DNA of 64,000 nt from Fischerella sp. PCC 9605 (GTDB taxonomy: Bacteria > Cyanobacteriota > Cyanobacteriia > Cyanobacteriales > Nostocaceae): assembly GCF_000517105.1 (NCBI RefSeq), contig NZ_KI912148.1, positions 124,001 through 188,000 of the forward strand, in the 5' to 3' direction. The translations under genes and the position numbers were made by a program. Below the pieces are notes generated by a model. It did no database searches and was not told where the DNA came from. It saw nothing but the letters and a program-made list of their open reading frames with translations. Shown here piece after piece: positions 47,088 to 55,625 of this stretch. Positions within the stretch are counted from its first letter, which is position 1; each line of letters starts with the position of its first letter.

Positions 47088-47807
47088 CTAGCTGGCTCTA
47101 TTAATCGACTCTGCTGGTAAGCAAATCAAATTATCCCCTTGAGTGAGGATTAAACCACGTTGACGCAACTTGCCCATCAAGCGGGTGACTGTAACACGAG
47201 TCGAACCAATGGCACTGCCAATTTGGGCGTGAGTGAGAGGGAAGGGCAGACAATAACCGCGAATTACTTCTGGATCGGTTTCGCTCATTGCCGGCTCTCC
47301 ATATTCCTCAATCAACAATGTCAGGAACCCTAAGAGTCGGTCAATTGTGCGTCGTTGTCCTAAAGCACTCAGCCACAGCAGTTTGCGCTGGTGCTGATAT
47401 CTAAAGGCATCCATGACTTCCCGACGGAAATGAGGCCAGTTGTCTAAATCGTGCCAGTACATCCACAGCACCGCAGTTTGGTCAACGTGGGCGTAAGCTT
47501 GGAGCGTGAATGGTGACTGGGCAACAATTTCAAACGGCTGTCCTGCACCGACAAACCCTAAGAAAGCTTCTTCTGGGGTTCTGTTGATGCGTCGAGACGT
47601 TAACTGACTTGCTGTAGCACTCACTTGGGCAGTGCCTACCATTCGGATCGCACCCCTTTGCACCAAATACAGCAATCCAGGACGGGCTGGAATGCGCTCA
47701 TCTTTGCTAAAGGTGCGGCAGCGGTAGTGTTCTTGAGCCCAATCAAGAATCCGTTGCCAAGTTAAAAAAGGCCGTGATGCTTCAGAAAAGGAGGATGGAG
47801 ATTGCAT
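47088..47807 (-). CDS. Crp/Fnr-family transcription regulator, NtcA-like DNA-binding domain
   Basis: 239 residues. A cyclic-nucleotide-binding-like barrel is at about 30-130, but it lacks the cAMP-contact Arg-Ser pair, and the dimer helix follows. The recognition helix region (LTHAQIGSAIGSTRVTVTRLMGKLRQRGLI) is very close to NtcA, so it may read a GTA-N8-TAC-like site. The sensor half differs from NtcA. It probably belongs to the NtcA-like paralogue group of cyanobacteria. It converges with the binding-protein genes. Confidence 0.82.
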   Translation of the reverse strand: MQSPSSFSEASRPFLTWQRILDWAQEHYRCRTFSKDERIPARPGLLYLVQRGAIRMVGTAQVSATASQLTSRRINRTPEEAFLGFVGAGQPFEIVAQSPFTLQAYAHVDQTAVLWMYWHDLDNWPHFRREVMDAFRYQHQRKLLWLSALGQRRTIDRLLGFLTLLIEEYGEPAMSETDPEVIRGYCLPFPLTHAQIGSAIGSTRVTVTRLMGKLRQRGLILTQGDNLICLPAESINRAS

Positions 47808-48112
47808 AGGTAACTAAAGAGCGTTCGGCTGAAGACAAAGACGTCATAAAAAGGTGCAAGGAGTGTCTTCTTGTTGGCGAGTCAGGCTTATCACCCAACG
47901 GTGCCAGCCATGCAAAGAGTAGAAATTGAACTTCTACTCTTTTGTTATACTTCCTACTGTACAATGATGGTAGTAAAATTTACTCAGTTTCAAAAAAAAT
48001 TTGCATAATTCTAATTTTTCTTTGCTTAGATTAAACTTCTACCTAAAGATAGATGACATAAAATCAATGCTTTTGAAAAAGAGACCTGTCAATAGTAAAT
48101 TATGTGTATATA
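47808..48112. other. Divergent upstream region
   Basis: AT-rich DNA between the Crp/Fnr gene and the ArgS-like gene. No clear gene or known element is seen. Confidence 0.4.
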
Positions 48113-49003
48113 ATGCTACTAGTTAGTAAATACACAGCAATTAAACAGTTATTATACGGTTATTTAATGGCTGTGTTGAGTATTTATACTTATAAAAATA
48201 AATCTATATGTATATTAGAAAAAAAAATTCCTCTCTCTAAAGGTAGAGATAAAAATAAGATTTTTTATATCACAGGTATAGCATTACAGCTATCGAAATA
48301 TGAGAAACTTCCGGCGATGGAGGTGGCTGAGACCATAACTTCTCATTTTTCGGAAGAATCTGCTGACGTTTTTAGCGTCCAAATAGTTCCACCTGGTTGG
48401 ATTTATTTAGAATTGACTCATCCTGTCTTAGCTGCCTGGTTGCAAAGCCTTGCTGCGGGAGGAGTAGGGAATTGGGCATGGGGCAAGGGGCAAGGGGCAA
48501 GGGACAAGGGACAAGGGAAAAATCAGTACTTCAATACCCAATGCCCAATGCCCAATACCCAATTCCCAATGCCCAATGCCCCATGCTCCCTGTCCCATTC
48601 CCTATTTACCGTTCAATACGCCCATGCACGCTGCTGTTCGCTATTACGAATGGCTGAGCGAGAAAGATTTATCATTTCTGCCAATGCCATACCTTGGCTT
48701 AACAATCAGCAAAAACTGCGCCTAAACCATCCTGTTGAGCTTTCTTTGGTTAGCGAATTGGTACAAGTAGTCGATGAAATAGGGTGTTCTGGTTCTGATG
48801 GTTCGGTGAAATGGGAAAAATTAGCGCTTTCTTTAAGTCAAGCTTTTGAAGAGTTTTGGCGCAGCTGCCGTATTTGGGGTGAGGTGAAAGCGATCTCACC
48901 AGAACTAGCACAAACCAGACTGGGATTGGTTATGGCTACTCAATCAGTTTTAAGATTTCTCCTAGAAGAAAAACTTGGTATTTTTGCTCCCTTGGAGTTG
49001 TGA
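48113..49003 (+). CDS. ArgS-like protein with Add-1 and DALR anticodon-binding domains but no catalytic core
   Basis: About 296 residues; an ATG at 48113 is used, with a GTG nine bases earlier possible. The N-terminus (LLVSKYTAIKQLL ... ALQLSKYEKLPAMEVAETI ... VPPGWIYLELT) resembles the N-terminal tRNA-contacting domain of arginyl-tRNA synthetase. The C-terminal 120 residues resemble the DALR domain (YAHARCCSLL, HPVELSLVSELVQVVDEI, RLGLVMATQSVLRFLLEEKLGI). The HIGH and KMSKS catalytic domain is missing. Between the halves, a stretch at about 48465-48600 is short-repeat DNA translated in frame. It may bind tRNA without charging it. Confidence 0.75.
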   Translation: MLLVSKYTAIKQLLYGYLMAVLSIYTYKNKSICILEKKIPLSKGRDKNKIFYITGIALQLSKYEKLPAMEVAETITSHFSEESADVFSVQIVPPGWIYLELTHPVLAAWLQSLAAGGVGNWAWGKGQGARDKGQGKNQYFNTQCPMPNTQFPMPNAPCSLSHSLFTVQYAHARCCSLLRMAERERFIISANAIPWLNNQQKLRLNHPVELSLVSELVQVVDEIGCSGSDGSVKWEKLALSLSQAFEEFWRSCRIWGEVKAISPELAQTRLGLVMATQSVLRFLLEEKLGIFAPLEL

Positions 49004-49014
49004 GTCAATAAATA

Positions 49015-49140
49015 ATGAATGTTGTTGGTTGTTTGTTAATCGTTGTTTGTTATTTGAAACAACCAACAACCAACAAACAACAAACTAAAATGAAAAAAGT
49101 CAAAACTTTTGTAACAAGTATTGACTGGTTAAATAGCTTG
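49015..49140. repeat. Inverted short repeats (GTTGTTTG / CAACAAAC)
   Basis: GTTGTTGGTTGTTTG is followed by AACAACCAACAACCAAC after a short loop, directly past the ArgS-like gene. A second similar inverted pair lies at 49228-49291. Confidence 0.7.
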
Positions 49141-49150
49141 AGATATATTA

Positions 49151-49230
49151 GCTGGTGTGTGAGGAGCGAACCAGCAAGGGTACCGAGACGAAACACGGCC
49201 AGTCGTCGGTGCCCTTTCTGATTTTTTATA
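49151..49230 (+). ncRNA. Candidate small RNA or terminator: two hairpins and a U-tract
   Basis: Hairpin 1 has a 6-bp stem (GCTGGT/ACCAGC, 49151-49175) with loop GTGTGAGGAGCGA. Hairpin 2 (49176-49216) has a 14-bp stem with a 2-base bulge (AAGGGTACCGA/TCGGTGCCCTT) and is followed by CTGATTTTTT. This order is like a small bacterial RNA with its own terminator; it may also just be the end of the ArgS-like transcript. Confidence 0.45.
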
Positions 49231-49297
49231 GATTGTTGGTCGATGATTGTTGGTTGTTGGTCGTTTCAAACAACAAACAACGATCAACAAATAACTA

Positions 49298-50134
49298 TTA
49301 TGACAGTAAGAATTTTTCAATTGCCACTGCCGCTCCATCTTGCTCGACACTAGGAGCTACCCACTGAGCGATCGCTTGCACTTTTGATGGTGCATTGCCC
49401 ATAGCCACACCAATGCCAGCATACTCTAGCATTTCTACATCATTAAAATTATCGCCTATAGTCATAACGTTGCTAGATTGTAGTCCCAGCATTTCTTCTG
49501 CTATGTAACGTACCGCAGCACCTTTATTTACAAATGGGTTAGTCGCTTCAAAGAAGGTGGCAATAGATTTAGTCAGATACAACTCAGCAGGTGTGTATTG
49601 ACTGCGCAAAGAACCTAGCAAATTGTCAATAATATTTGTGTCGTTGCACAAAGCCAAAACTTTTGTGGGTTCGTTAGTATTTAAAACTTGACGCAAGTCA
49701 CCCACGGGAATGGGGTTGATGCCAGAACGTTGTGAATATATTTGAGTTTCTGTTGTGATTTCTCGGACGTAAAGTTGGTCATTGATATAAAAGTGGACAG
49801 ATAAGAGCGATCGCAGTTCAGGTTGTTCAAAATAGTCCAAAAGCTTCTGGGCAATTTCCCGGGGAACAGGTAAATGTTGATGAATTTGTTGGGAGGTTGG
49901 GTCTTGAATCCAAGCTCCCTGATAGGCTATTAACGGCAGAGTAGAGCCAATATCTTGATGGAAACGTAAAGCTGAACGATACATCCGACCAGTGGCAATT
50001 GCTACCTTTATTGCTCGTGCTTGCGCCGCAGTAATTGCCTGCTTTACAGATTCGCTGATGTTGTTAGATTCTCCGGCAATGGTTCCATCTATATCTACAA
50101 CCAGCAGCTTAATCTCTTTTGTAGCTATAGTCAT
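49298..50134 (-). CDS. Cof-type HAD-IIB family phosphatase
   Basis: 278 residues. All HAD motifs are present: DIDGTIAG (nucleophile Asp), IATGRMY, a lysine-bearing ATNPFVNKGAAV, and TIGDNFNDVEML. The cap between motifs II and III is of the large IIB type, as in Cof and sugar-phosphate phosphatases. The substrate is likely a phosphorylated small molecule but cannot be specified. It is transcribed away from polA, with short repeats at 50135-50195 at its start. Confidence 0.9.
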   Translation of the reverse strand: MTIATKEIKLLVVDIDGTIAGESNNISESVKQAITAAQARAIKVAIATGRMYRSALRFHQDIGSTLPLIAYQGAWIQDPTSQQIHQHLPVPREIAQKLLDYFEQPELRSLLSVHFYINDQLYVREITTETQIYSQRSGINPIPVGDLRQVLNTNEPTKVLALCNDTNIIDNLLGSLRSQYTPAELYLTKSIATFFEATNPFVNKGAAVRYIAEEMLGLQSSNVMTIGDNFNDVEMLEYAGIGVAMGNAPSKVQAIAQWVAPSVEQDGAAVAIEKFLLS

Positions 50135-50195
50135 TAGTCATTAGTCATTAGTCCTTTGTCATTAGCTTAAAACAAATGACAAAGAACTAATAACG
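50135..50195. repeat. Short tandem repeats (GTCATTA)
   Basis: GTCATTAGTCATTAGTCC units, followed by AAATGACAAAGAAC, lie between the divergent HAD and polA genes. Confidence 0.65.
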
Positions 50196-50402
50196 ACCTT
50201 CACAAGTTAAATTTATTTGTACCGACCTAATTTATTACCCAACTAGGTGATTCAGTTGCTGAGGCGATCGCAACTCAAGCACCAGCACTAAACTAAAGGC
50301 TGTGGCTCCCATAAGTCAATAAGTCAATCAAATTAAAAAAATTAGCTGAAATTCCCATGCTGGTCAGATTAGACGATGGAAACTGCTGGCTACAATAGGT
50401 CT

Positions 50403-53372
50403 ATGTCCCAAACAACACCTTCTAACCAGTTGACTTCCGATTCTCCCACCACAACACGTCCCACGTTCATCTTAGTAGATGGGCACTCGCTGGCATTTCG
50501 TTCCTACTTCGCCTTCGCCAGAGGAAGAGACGGCGGATTGCGAACCAAGACAGGAATTCCGACTAGTGTATGTTTTGGCTTTTTAAAGTCTCTGCTGGAA
50601 GTAATGACAACTGAACAGCCACAAGCAATAGCGGTGGCGTTTGATTTAGGCTTGCCAACCTTCCGCCACGAAGCAGATGATACCTACAAAGCCGATCGCC
50701 CAGGTACGCCAGAAGATTTTATTCCCGACTTGAAAAATCTGCACGAGTTGCTGGATGGATTCAATTTGAAGATTTTAACAGCTCCTGGTTACGAGGCTGA
50801 TGATGTTTTGGGAACCTTAGCACAAAGGGCTGCTGCGGCTGGATATAAAGTGAAAATTCTCACGGGCGATCGCGATTTATTTCAACTCATCGACACTGAA
50901 AAAGAAATTAGTGTTTTGTATTTTAGTCCAGATGCGCTGAAGCGTTCCACAAATGGACTCACCGAATTTGGGCCAGAACAAGTAAAAGAAAAACTTGGCG
51001 TTTTGCCAACACAAGTTGTTGATTTTAAAGCGCTTTGTGGTGATAAATCAGATAATATTCCTGGAGTGAAGGGAATCGGTGAAAAGACAGCCGTGCAGTT
51101 GCTAAATACCTATGGTTCCCTTGACCACATTTATGCAGCGTTAGGTGAAATCAAGGGCGCAACTCAGAAAAAACTTGAAGCTGGCAAAGAAGATGCTGAA
51201 AAATCCCGTTATTTAGCAGCTATTGTTCTGGATGTTCCCTTGGAAGTTGATTTAGAAGAGTGTAAATTAAGAGGCTTTGATACCAATATTATTACACCTA
51301 TTTTAGAACACTTAGAATTCAAAACTTTTTTAGGCAGAATTAACCAACTCCAGCAAAAATTTGGTGGTAAAGTTGCGGAAAAATCAGCTATAGAAACAGA
51401 GGAAGCAAGTGCCCAAAATCTTACGCTTCTACCCCGTGCAGAGGATGATGATTTGTGGTTCTTCAGTGCAGATGATACAGCCGCAGTTCAACAAAAACCA
51501 CAATCTGAGTCTGCGATCAAACCACACATTGTTAACACAGAAGCCAAACTAACTAAGTTGGTTAACCAGTTACAAAAATTCACTAATCCGGATGTACCCG
51601 TGGCTTGGGACACTGAGACAAACGACTTAGAACCACGGGATGCTGAGTTAGTAGGAATTGGCTGTTGTTGGGGAACAAATCCAGATGAAGTAGCTTATAT
51701 TCCCTTGGGTCATAAAACAGGGGAAAATTTGAATAAAGAAATTGCCCTACAAGCACTACGCCCAATTTTAGAAAGTGCAGATTATCCCAAAACGTTCCAA
51801 AACGCCAAATTTGATCGCTTAGTTTTCAAGTGTCAAGGAATTAACTTAGCAGGGGTGGTTTTTGACCCTATGCTAGCAAGTTATGTGCTTAATCCAGATA
51901 GCAGTCATAATTTGAGTGACTTGGCTCAAAAATTCTTAGGATTGACAATTCAAAATTATTTAGATTTAGTTCCTAAAGGCAAAACTATTGCTGATATAGA
52001 TATTCCCTCCGTTGCAGATTACTGCGGCTTACAAGTTTTTGCCACATTCCAACTAGTATCAAAATTGCGGGCGGAACTGGAGAAAGTACCAGCTTTATAT
52101 CAGCTATTAGTGGAAGTGGAACAGCCGCTAGAAGCTGTTTTGGCGGATATGGAATACCAAGGAATTCGCATCGATACAGCTTATTTAAAAGAACTTTCAC
52201 AGCAGTTAGAAACAGATTTAGCTAAGTTAGAACAGCAAGCTTATGATATAGCTGGAGAAAAATTCAACTTGGGTTCGCCCAAACAATTGAGTCAGATATT
52301 ATTTGAAAAATTAGGATTAAGCACTAAACATTCCCGAAAAATCCAAACGGGATATTCTACAGACGCAGCGACTCTGGAAAAATTACGAGAAGTAGATACA
52401 ACAGGTATAATAGATGCCATTATCGAGTATCGTACTCTTGCAAAATTAAAGTCTACATATGTGGATGCACTGCCAGCATTAGTGCGTCCAGATACTAAGC
52501 GAGTGCATACTGATTTTAACCAAACGGCGACCTCAACTGGTCGGTTGTCTTCTTCTAATCCAAATTTACAAAATATTCCCATTCGTACTGCTTTTAGTCG
52601 TCAAATTCGGAAGGCATTCTTACCAGAACCAGGTTGGTTAATGGTCGCTGCTGATTACTCACAAATTGAGTTAAGAATTTTGGCTCATTTGAGTCAAGAA
52701 CCAGTGTTAGTCGAGGCTTATCAAAACAACGAAGATATTCACACTGTTACAGCGCGGCTGATGTTTGAAAAACAAAACATAACATCAGATGAAAGACGAG
52801 TAGCTAAAACAATTAACTTTGGCGTCATTTATGGTATGGGTTCGCTAAAGTTTTCACGTTCAACAGGTGTGGATAAAACACTTGCTAACGAATTTATCAA
52901 GCGATTTAGCAAACGCTATTCCAAAGTGTTTGAATATTTAGAAGGATTGAAAAAAAATGCGATCGCTCAAGGTTATGTAGAAACAATTCTTGGTCGGCGT
53001 CGTTATTTTGATTTTACCAGCAATAGCTTACGTCAGCTAAAAGGCAGCAATCCAGAAGATATAGATTTGAGTAAATTTAAAAATTTGGGCGCTTACGATG
53101 CAGGCTTATTGCGTTCTGCTGCCAACGCCCCAATTCAAGGCTCTAGCGCTGATATTATCAAAATTGCGATGGTAAAACTGCATGAGATTTTGCATAATTA
53201 TCAGGCGCGGTTATTATTACAAGTTCACGATGAATTAGTGTTTGAAGTTCCCCCAGAGGAATGGGAAGAATTGCAAATACAAATAAAATCGGTGATGGAA
53301 AATGCAGTGCAGTTGCGCGTACCGTTAGTGGTGGATGTACGTGCGGGTGAAAATTGGATGGAAACGAAGTAA
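50403..53372 (+). CDS. polA: DNA polymerase I
   Basis: 989 residues from the ATG at 50403; an ATG nine codons earlier is possible. A 5'-nuclease domain (ILVDGHSLAFRSYFAF, CGDKSDNIPGVKGIG) covers about 20-310. A 3'-5' exonuclease domain has DTETND (motif I) and QNAKFDR (motif II), but motif III reads YCGLQ where the pattern is YxxxD, so the metal-binding Asp is Gln544. The polymerase domain is complete (STGRLSSSNPNLQNIP, VAADYSQIELRILAHL, RRVAKTINFGVIYGM, LLQVHDELVFE). It makes repair patches and removes RNA primers. Proofreading may be weak. Confidence 0.95.
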   Translation: MSQTTPSNQLTSDSPTTTRPTFILVDGHSLAFRSYFAFARGRDGGLRTKTGIPTSVCFGFLKSLLEVMTTEQPQAIAVAFDLGLPTFRHEADDTYKADRPGTPEDFIPDLKNLHELLDGFNLKILTAPGYEADDVLGTLAQRAAAAGYKVKILTGDRDLFQLIDTEKEISVLYFSPDALKRSTNGLTEFGPEQVKEKLGVLPTQVVDFKALCGDKSDNIPGVKGIGEKTAVQLLNTYGSLDHIYAALGEIKGATQKKLEAGKEDAEKSRYLAAIVLDVPLEVDLEECKLRGFDTNIITPILEHLEFKTFLGRINQLQQKFGGKVAEKSAIETEEASAQNLTLLPRAEDDDLWFFSADDTAAVQQKPQSESAIKPHIVNTEAKLTKLVNQLQKFTNPDVPVAWDTETNDLEPRDAELVGIGCCWGTNPDEVAYIPLGHKTGENLNKEIALQALRPILESADYPKTFQNAKFDRLVFKCQGINLAGVVFDPMLASYVLNPDSSHNLSDLAQKFLGLTIQNYLDLVPKGKTIADIDIPSVADYCGLQVFATFQLVSKLRAELEKVPALYQLLVEVEQPLEAVLADMEYQGIRIDTAYLKELSQQLETDLAKLEQQAYDIAGEKFNLGSPKQLSQILFEKLGLSTKHSRKIQTGYSTDAATLEKLREVDTTGIIDAIIEYRTLAKLKSTYVDALPALVRPDTKRVHTDFNQTATSTGRLSSSNPNLQNIPIRTAFSRQIRKAFLPEPGWLMVAADYSQIELRILAHLSQEPVLVEAYQNNEDIHTVTARLMFEKQNITSDERRVAKTINFGVIYGMGSLKFSRSTGVDKTLANEFIKRFSKRYSKVFEYLEGLKKNAIAQGYVETILGRRRYFDFTSNSLRQLKGSNPEDIDLSKFKNLGAYDAGLLRSAANAPIQGSSADIIKIAMVKLHEILHNYQARLLLQVHDELVFEVPPEEWEELQIQIKSVMENAVQLRVPLVVDVRAGENWMETK

Positions 53373-53390
53373 ATTGAACTGCACTATCAA

Positions 53391-54326
53391 ATGATCGACC
53401 ATGACCGCTTGTTTAAGGAACTCCTCACAACATTTTTTGTAGAGTTTTTAGAGTTATTTTTGCCAGAGGTAGCGGCTTATATAGAACGCGAATCTCTGGA
53501 GTTCTTAGATAAGGAACTTTTTACAGATGTCACCGCTGGGGAACGTTACGAAACTGATTTAATAGTCAAAGCCAAGTTTCGCGAACAAGAATCTTTTTTT
53601 CTGATTCATGTAGAAAACCAATCTTACAATCAACCTGATTTTAGTAAGCGGATGTTCCGTTACTTTTCTCGTCTATATGAGAAATTTGACTTACCTGTGT
53701 ATCCAGTGGTGGTATTTTCTTTTGATAATCCCAAAACACCACAACCAAATTTACATAAGGTAGCATTTCCAAACAAACTTGTTTTGAGTTTTAGCTACGA
53801 TGTTATCCAGCTAAATCAACTGAATTGGAGAGATTTTCTGCGTCAACAAAACCCGGTAGCTACTGCATTGATGGCGAAAATGAATATTGCATCTACAGAA
53901 CGCCGCCAGGTGAAGTTTGAATGTTTGCGACTTCTAGCAACATTGCGATTAGATCCAGCACGAATGCGGATAATTTCCGGATTTGTAGATACCTATCTGC
54001 GCTTGAGTGCTGAAGAGGAAAGGCTTTTACGCGCCGACATTGCTAGGATAGAGCCAAGGGAACAGGAGGTAGTTATGCAAATTGTAACTAGCTGGATGGA
54101 AGAAGGGATTGAACAGGGAAAGCAGCAAGCAACATTATCACTGATTATGCGCCTACTTCCTCGGCGAGTTGGTGCGCTTACCCCTGAGTTGCAAGAACGC
54201 GTTCAACAGTTATCGCTAACTCAGTTAGAAGATTTGGCAGTGGCGTTGCTTGATTTTTCTTCCGTGGCGGATTTGGAGGCTTGGTTACAACAGGTTTCAG
54301 GAGAAACGTCGAATCAGGGGGAATGA
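53391..54326 (+). CDS. Rpn-family PD-(D/E)XK nuclease / transposase-like protein with DUF4351
   Basis: 311 residues. The N-terminal domain (DRLFKELLTTFFVEFLELF) is the Rpn/PD-(D/E)XK transposase-like family, with acidic and lysine residues in YETDLIVKAK and FLIHVENQS fitting the nuclease core. The C-terminal 60 residues (LIMRLLPRRVGALTPELQERVQQLSL) are a DUF4351 domain. Rpn proteins are horizontally spreading, recombination-promoting nucleases, very numerous in cyanobacteria. It starts 18 bases after polA and lies ahead of the DUF262-HEPN pair. Confidence 0.88.
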   Translation: MIDHDRLFKELLTTFFVEFLELFLPEVAAYIERESLEFLDKELFTDVTAGERYETDLIVKAKFREQESFFLIHVENQSYNQPDFSKRMFRYFSRLYEKFDLPVYPVVVFSFDNPKTPQPNLHKVAFPNKLVLSFSYDVIQLNQLNWRDFLRQQNPVATALMAKMNIASTERRQVKFECLRLLATLRLDPARMRIISGFVDTYLRLSAEEERLLRADIARIEPREQEVVMQIVTSWMEEGIEQGKQQATLSLIMRLLPRRVGALTPELQERVQQLSLTQLEDLAVALLDFSSVADLEAWLQQVSGETSNQGE

Positions 54327-54521
54327 GCGCGTAAAAGCGTGTAGTTATTCATCTCAAGTACCGCTTGCTAGACAATAGCAGGTAAACAAGAGTAAGACAT
54401 TACAAAGACGGTAAGTGTTATGTAGCCACGCATTCCGTTGATGGTGGGTACGCGTGTGGATAGAATTGGATATACAAAGTATAATTATATACAAAATATA
54501 TAATTTAAGAGGTGTTTATCA

Positions 54522-55625
54522 ATGGGGCTGCAAGAAGAAATTGATCAAAAGATTACTGAAATAAAATCTGATAGTTATTCTATGTCTATTGGAGAATTAG
54601 TTAATTTATATAAAGATAAAGAAATAGAGATACACCCAGAATTTCAACGTTTTTTTAGGTGGACAAATTTACAAAAAACAAAATTAATTGAATCTATCTT
54701 GTTAGGAATTCCTATTCCGCCAATTTTTGTTGCACAAAGGACAGATGGTATATGGGATGTAGTAGACGGAGTACAACGTTTATCTACTATTTTTCAATTT
54801 ATAGGAATTCTTATTGACGAAGATGGCAAGTTATTAGAACCATTGGTTCTGGAAAAAACTAAATATCTTCCCTCTTTACAAGGTAAAAAGTGGGATGATT
54901 CTGAAAGCTATCAAAACTCACTCACTTCTGCTCAGAGACTTTTTATAAAACGTGCTAAACTCGATATTAAAATACTTTTTAAAGAAAGTGATGAAAAAAC
55001 TAAATATGAATTATTTCAGCGTTTGAATACAGGTGGTTCTACTCTTTCTGACCAAGAAATTAGAAATTGTATCTTGGTAATGGAAAATAGAAATGTTTAT
55101 CGTTGGCTGAGAGAACTAGCAAAAAATGAAGATTTTAAAGAATGTGTCTCTCTTACTGACCGTTCTCTTGAAGAACAATATGATATGGAACTTGTCTTCA
55201 GATTTATTGTCTTACGGAAAATAGATGAAGAAGAACTTAAAAAGTTTGAAGACCTTAGTGAATTTTTAAATGATAAAGCAATAGAAATATGTCGTTCATC
55301 TGACTTTGACTTTGAGGAAGCATCTCAAGCATTTAAATATACATTTCAAATTCTAAATCGAGAAGTGAAAGCCAATAGCTTCCGTAAGTATGATATTTAC
55401 AAAGGGAAATTTACAGGAGGTTTTCTTATACCTGCGTTTGAAGTAATTGCTCTAGGTATTGGATATCATCATGAAAAACTACATAGTATGGAAGATTTAG
55501 ATATTAGTTCAAAAATTCAAGAGTTATGGAAAAACGAGACTCTTATCAAGGGATTTGCTGGTTTTAATGCTTCATATAGAATGAGAAGGACAGTGGTATT
55601 AGGGAGACAGTTTTTTCAGGAATGA
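54522..55625 (+). CDS. DUF262-domain protein (ParB/GmrSD-N-like)
   Basis: 367 residues. The DUF262 marks are clear: HPEFQRFFRW near 39-47, IPIPPIFV near 63-70, and DGVQRLSTIFQF at 82-93 (the canonical motif has DGQQR; here the third residue is Val). The middle part (FQRLNTGGSTLSDQEIRN) matches too. In GmrS- and SspE-type proteins this fold hydrolyses nucleotides and senses modified DNA. There is no DUF1524 nuclease half; the HEPN gene that overlaps it by four bases probably gives the effector. Codon use is AT-rich compared with polA, a sign of transfer. Confidence 0.88.
   Translation: MGLQEEIDQKITEIKSDSYSMSIGELVNLYKDKEIEIHPEFQRFFRWTNLQKTKLIESILLGIPIPPIFVAQRTDGIWDVVDGVQRLSTIFQFIGILIDEDGKLLEPLVLEKTKYLPSLQGKKWDDSESYQNSLTSAQRLFIKRAKLDIKILFKESDEKTKYELFQRLNTGGSTLSDQEIRNCILVMENRNVYRWLRELAKNEDFKECVSLTDRSLEEQYDMELVFRFIVLRKIDEEELKKFEDLSEFLNDKAIEICRSSDFDFEEASQAFKYTFQILNREVKANSFRKYDIYKGKFTGGFLIPAFEVIALGIGYHHEKLHSMEDLDISSKIQELWKNETLIKGFAGFNASYRMRRTVVLGRQFFQE

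Noticed and set aside
48106-48119. GTA-N8-TAC NtcA-type site at the ArgS-like gene start
   Set aside because: It overlaps the proposed start codon and has no -10 box at the right distance, so chance is the simplest explanation.
49151-49175. A true Yfr1 gene on the minus strand
   Set aside because: Only the CTCCTCACAC core matches; Yfr1 should end with a terminator on the same strand, which is not seen there, and in known genomes it lies elsewhere.
49015-49221. 68-residue plus-strand ORF
   Set aside because: It runs through heptamer repeats and the two-hairpin structure, so it is more likely non-coding.
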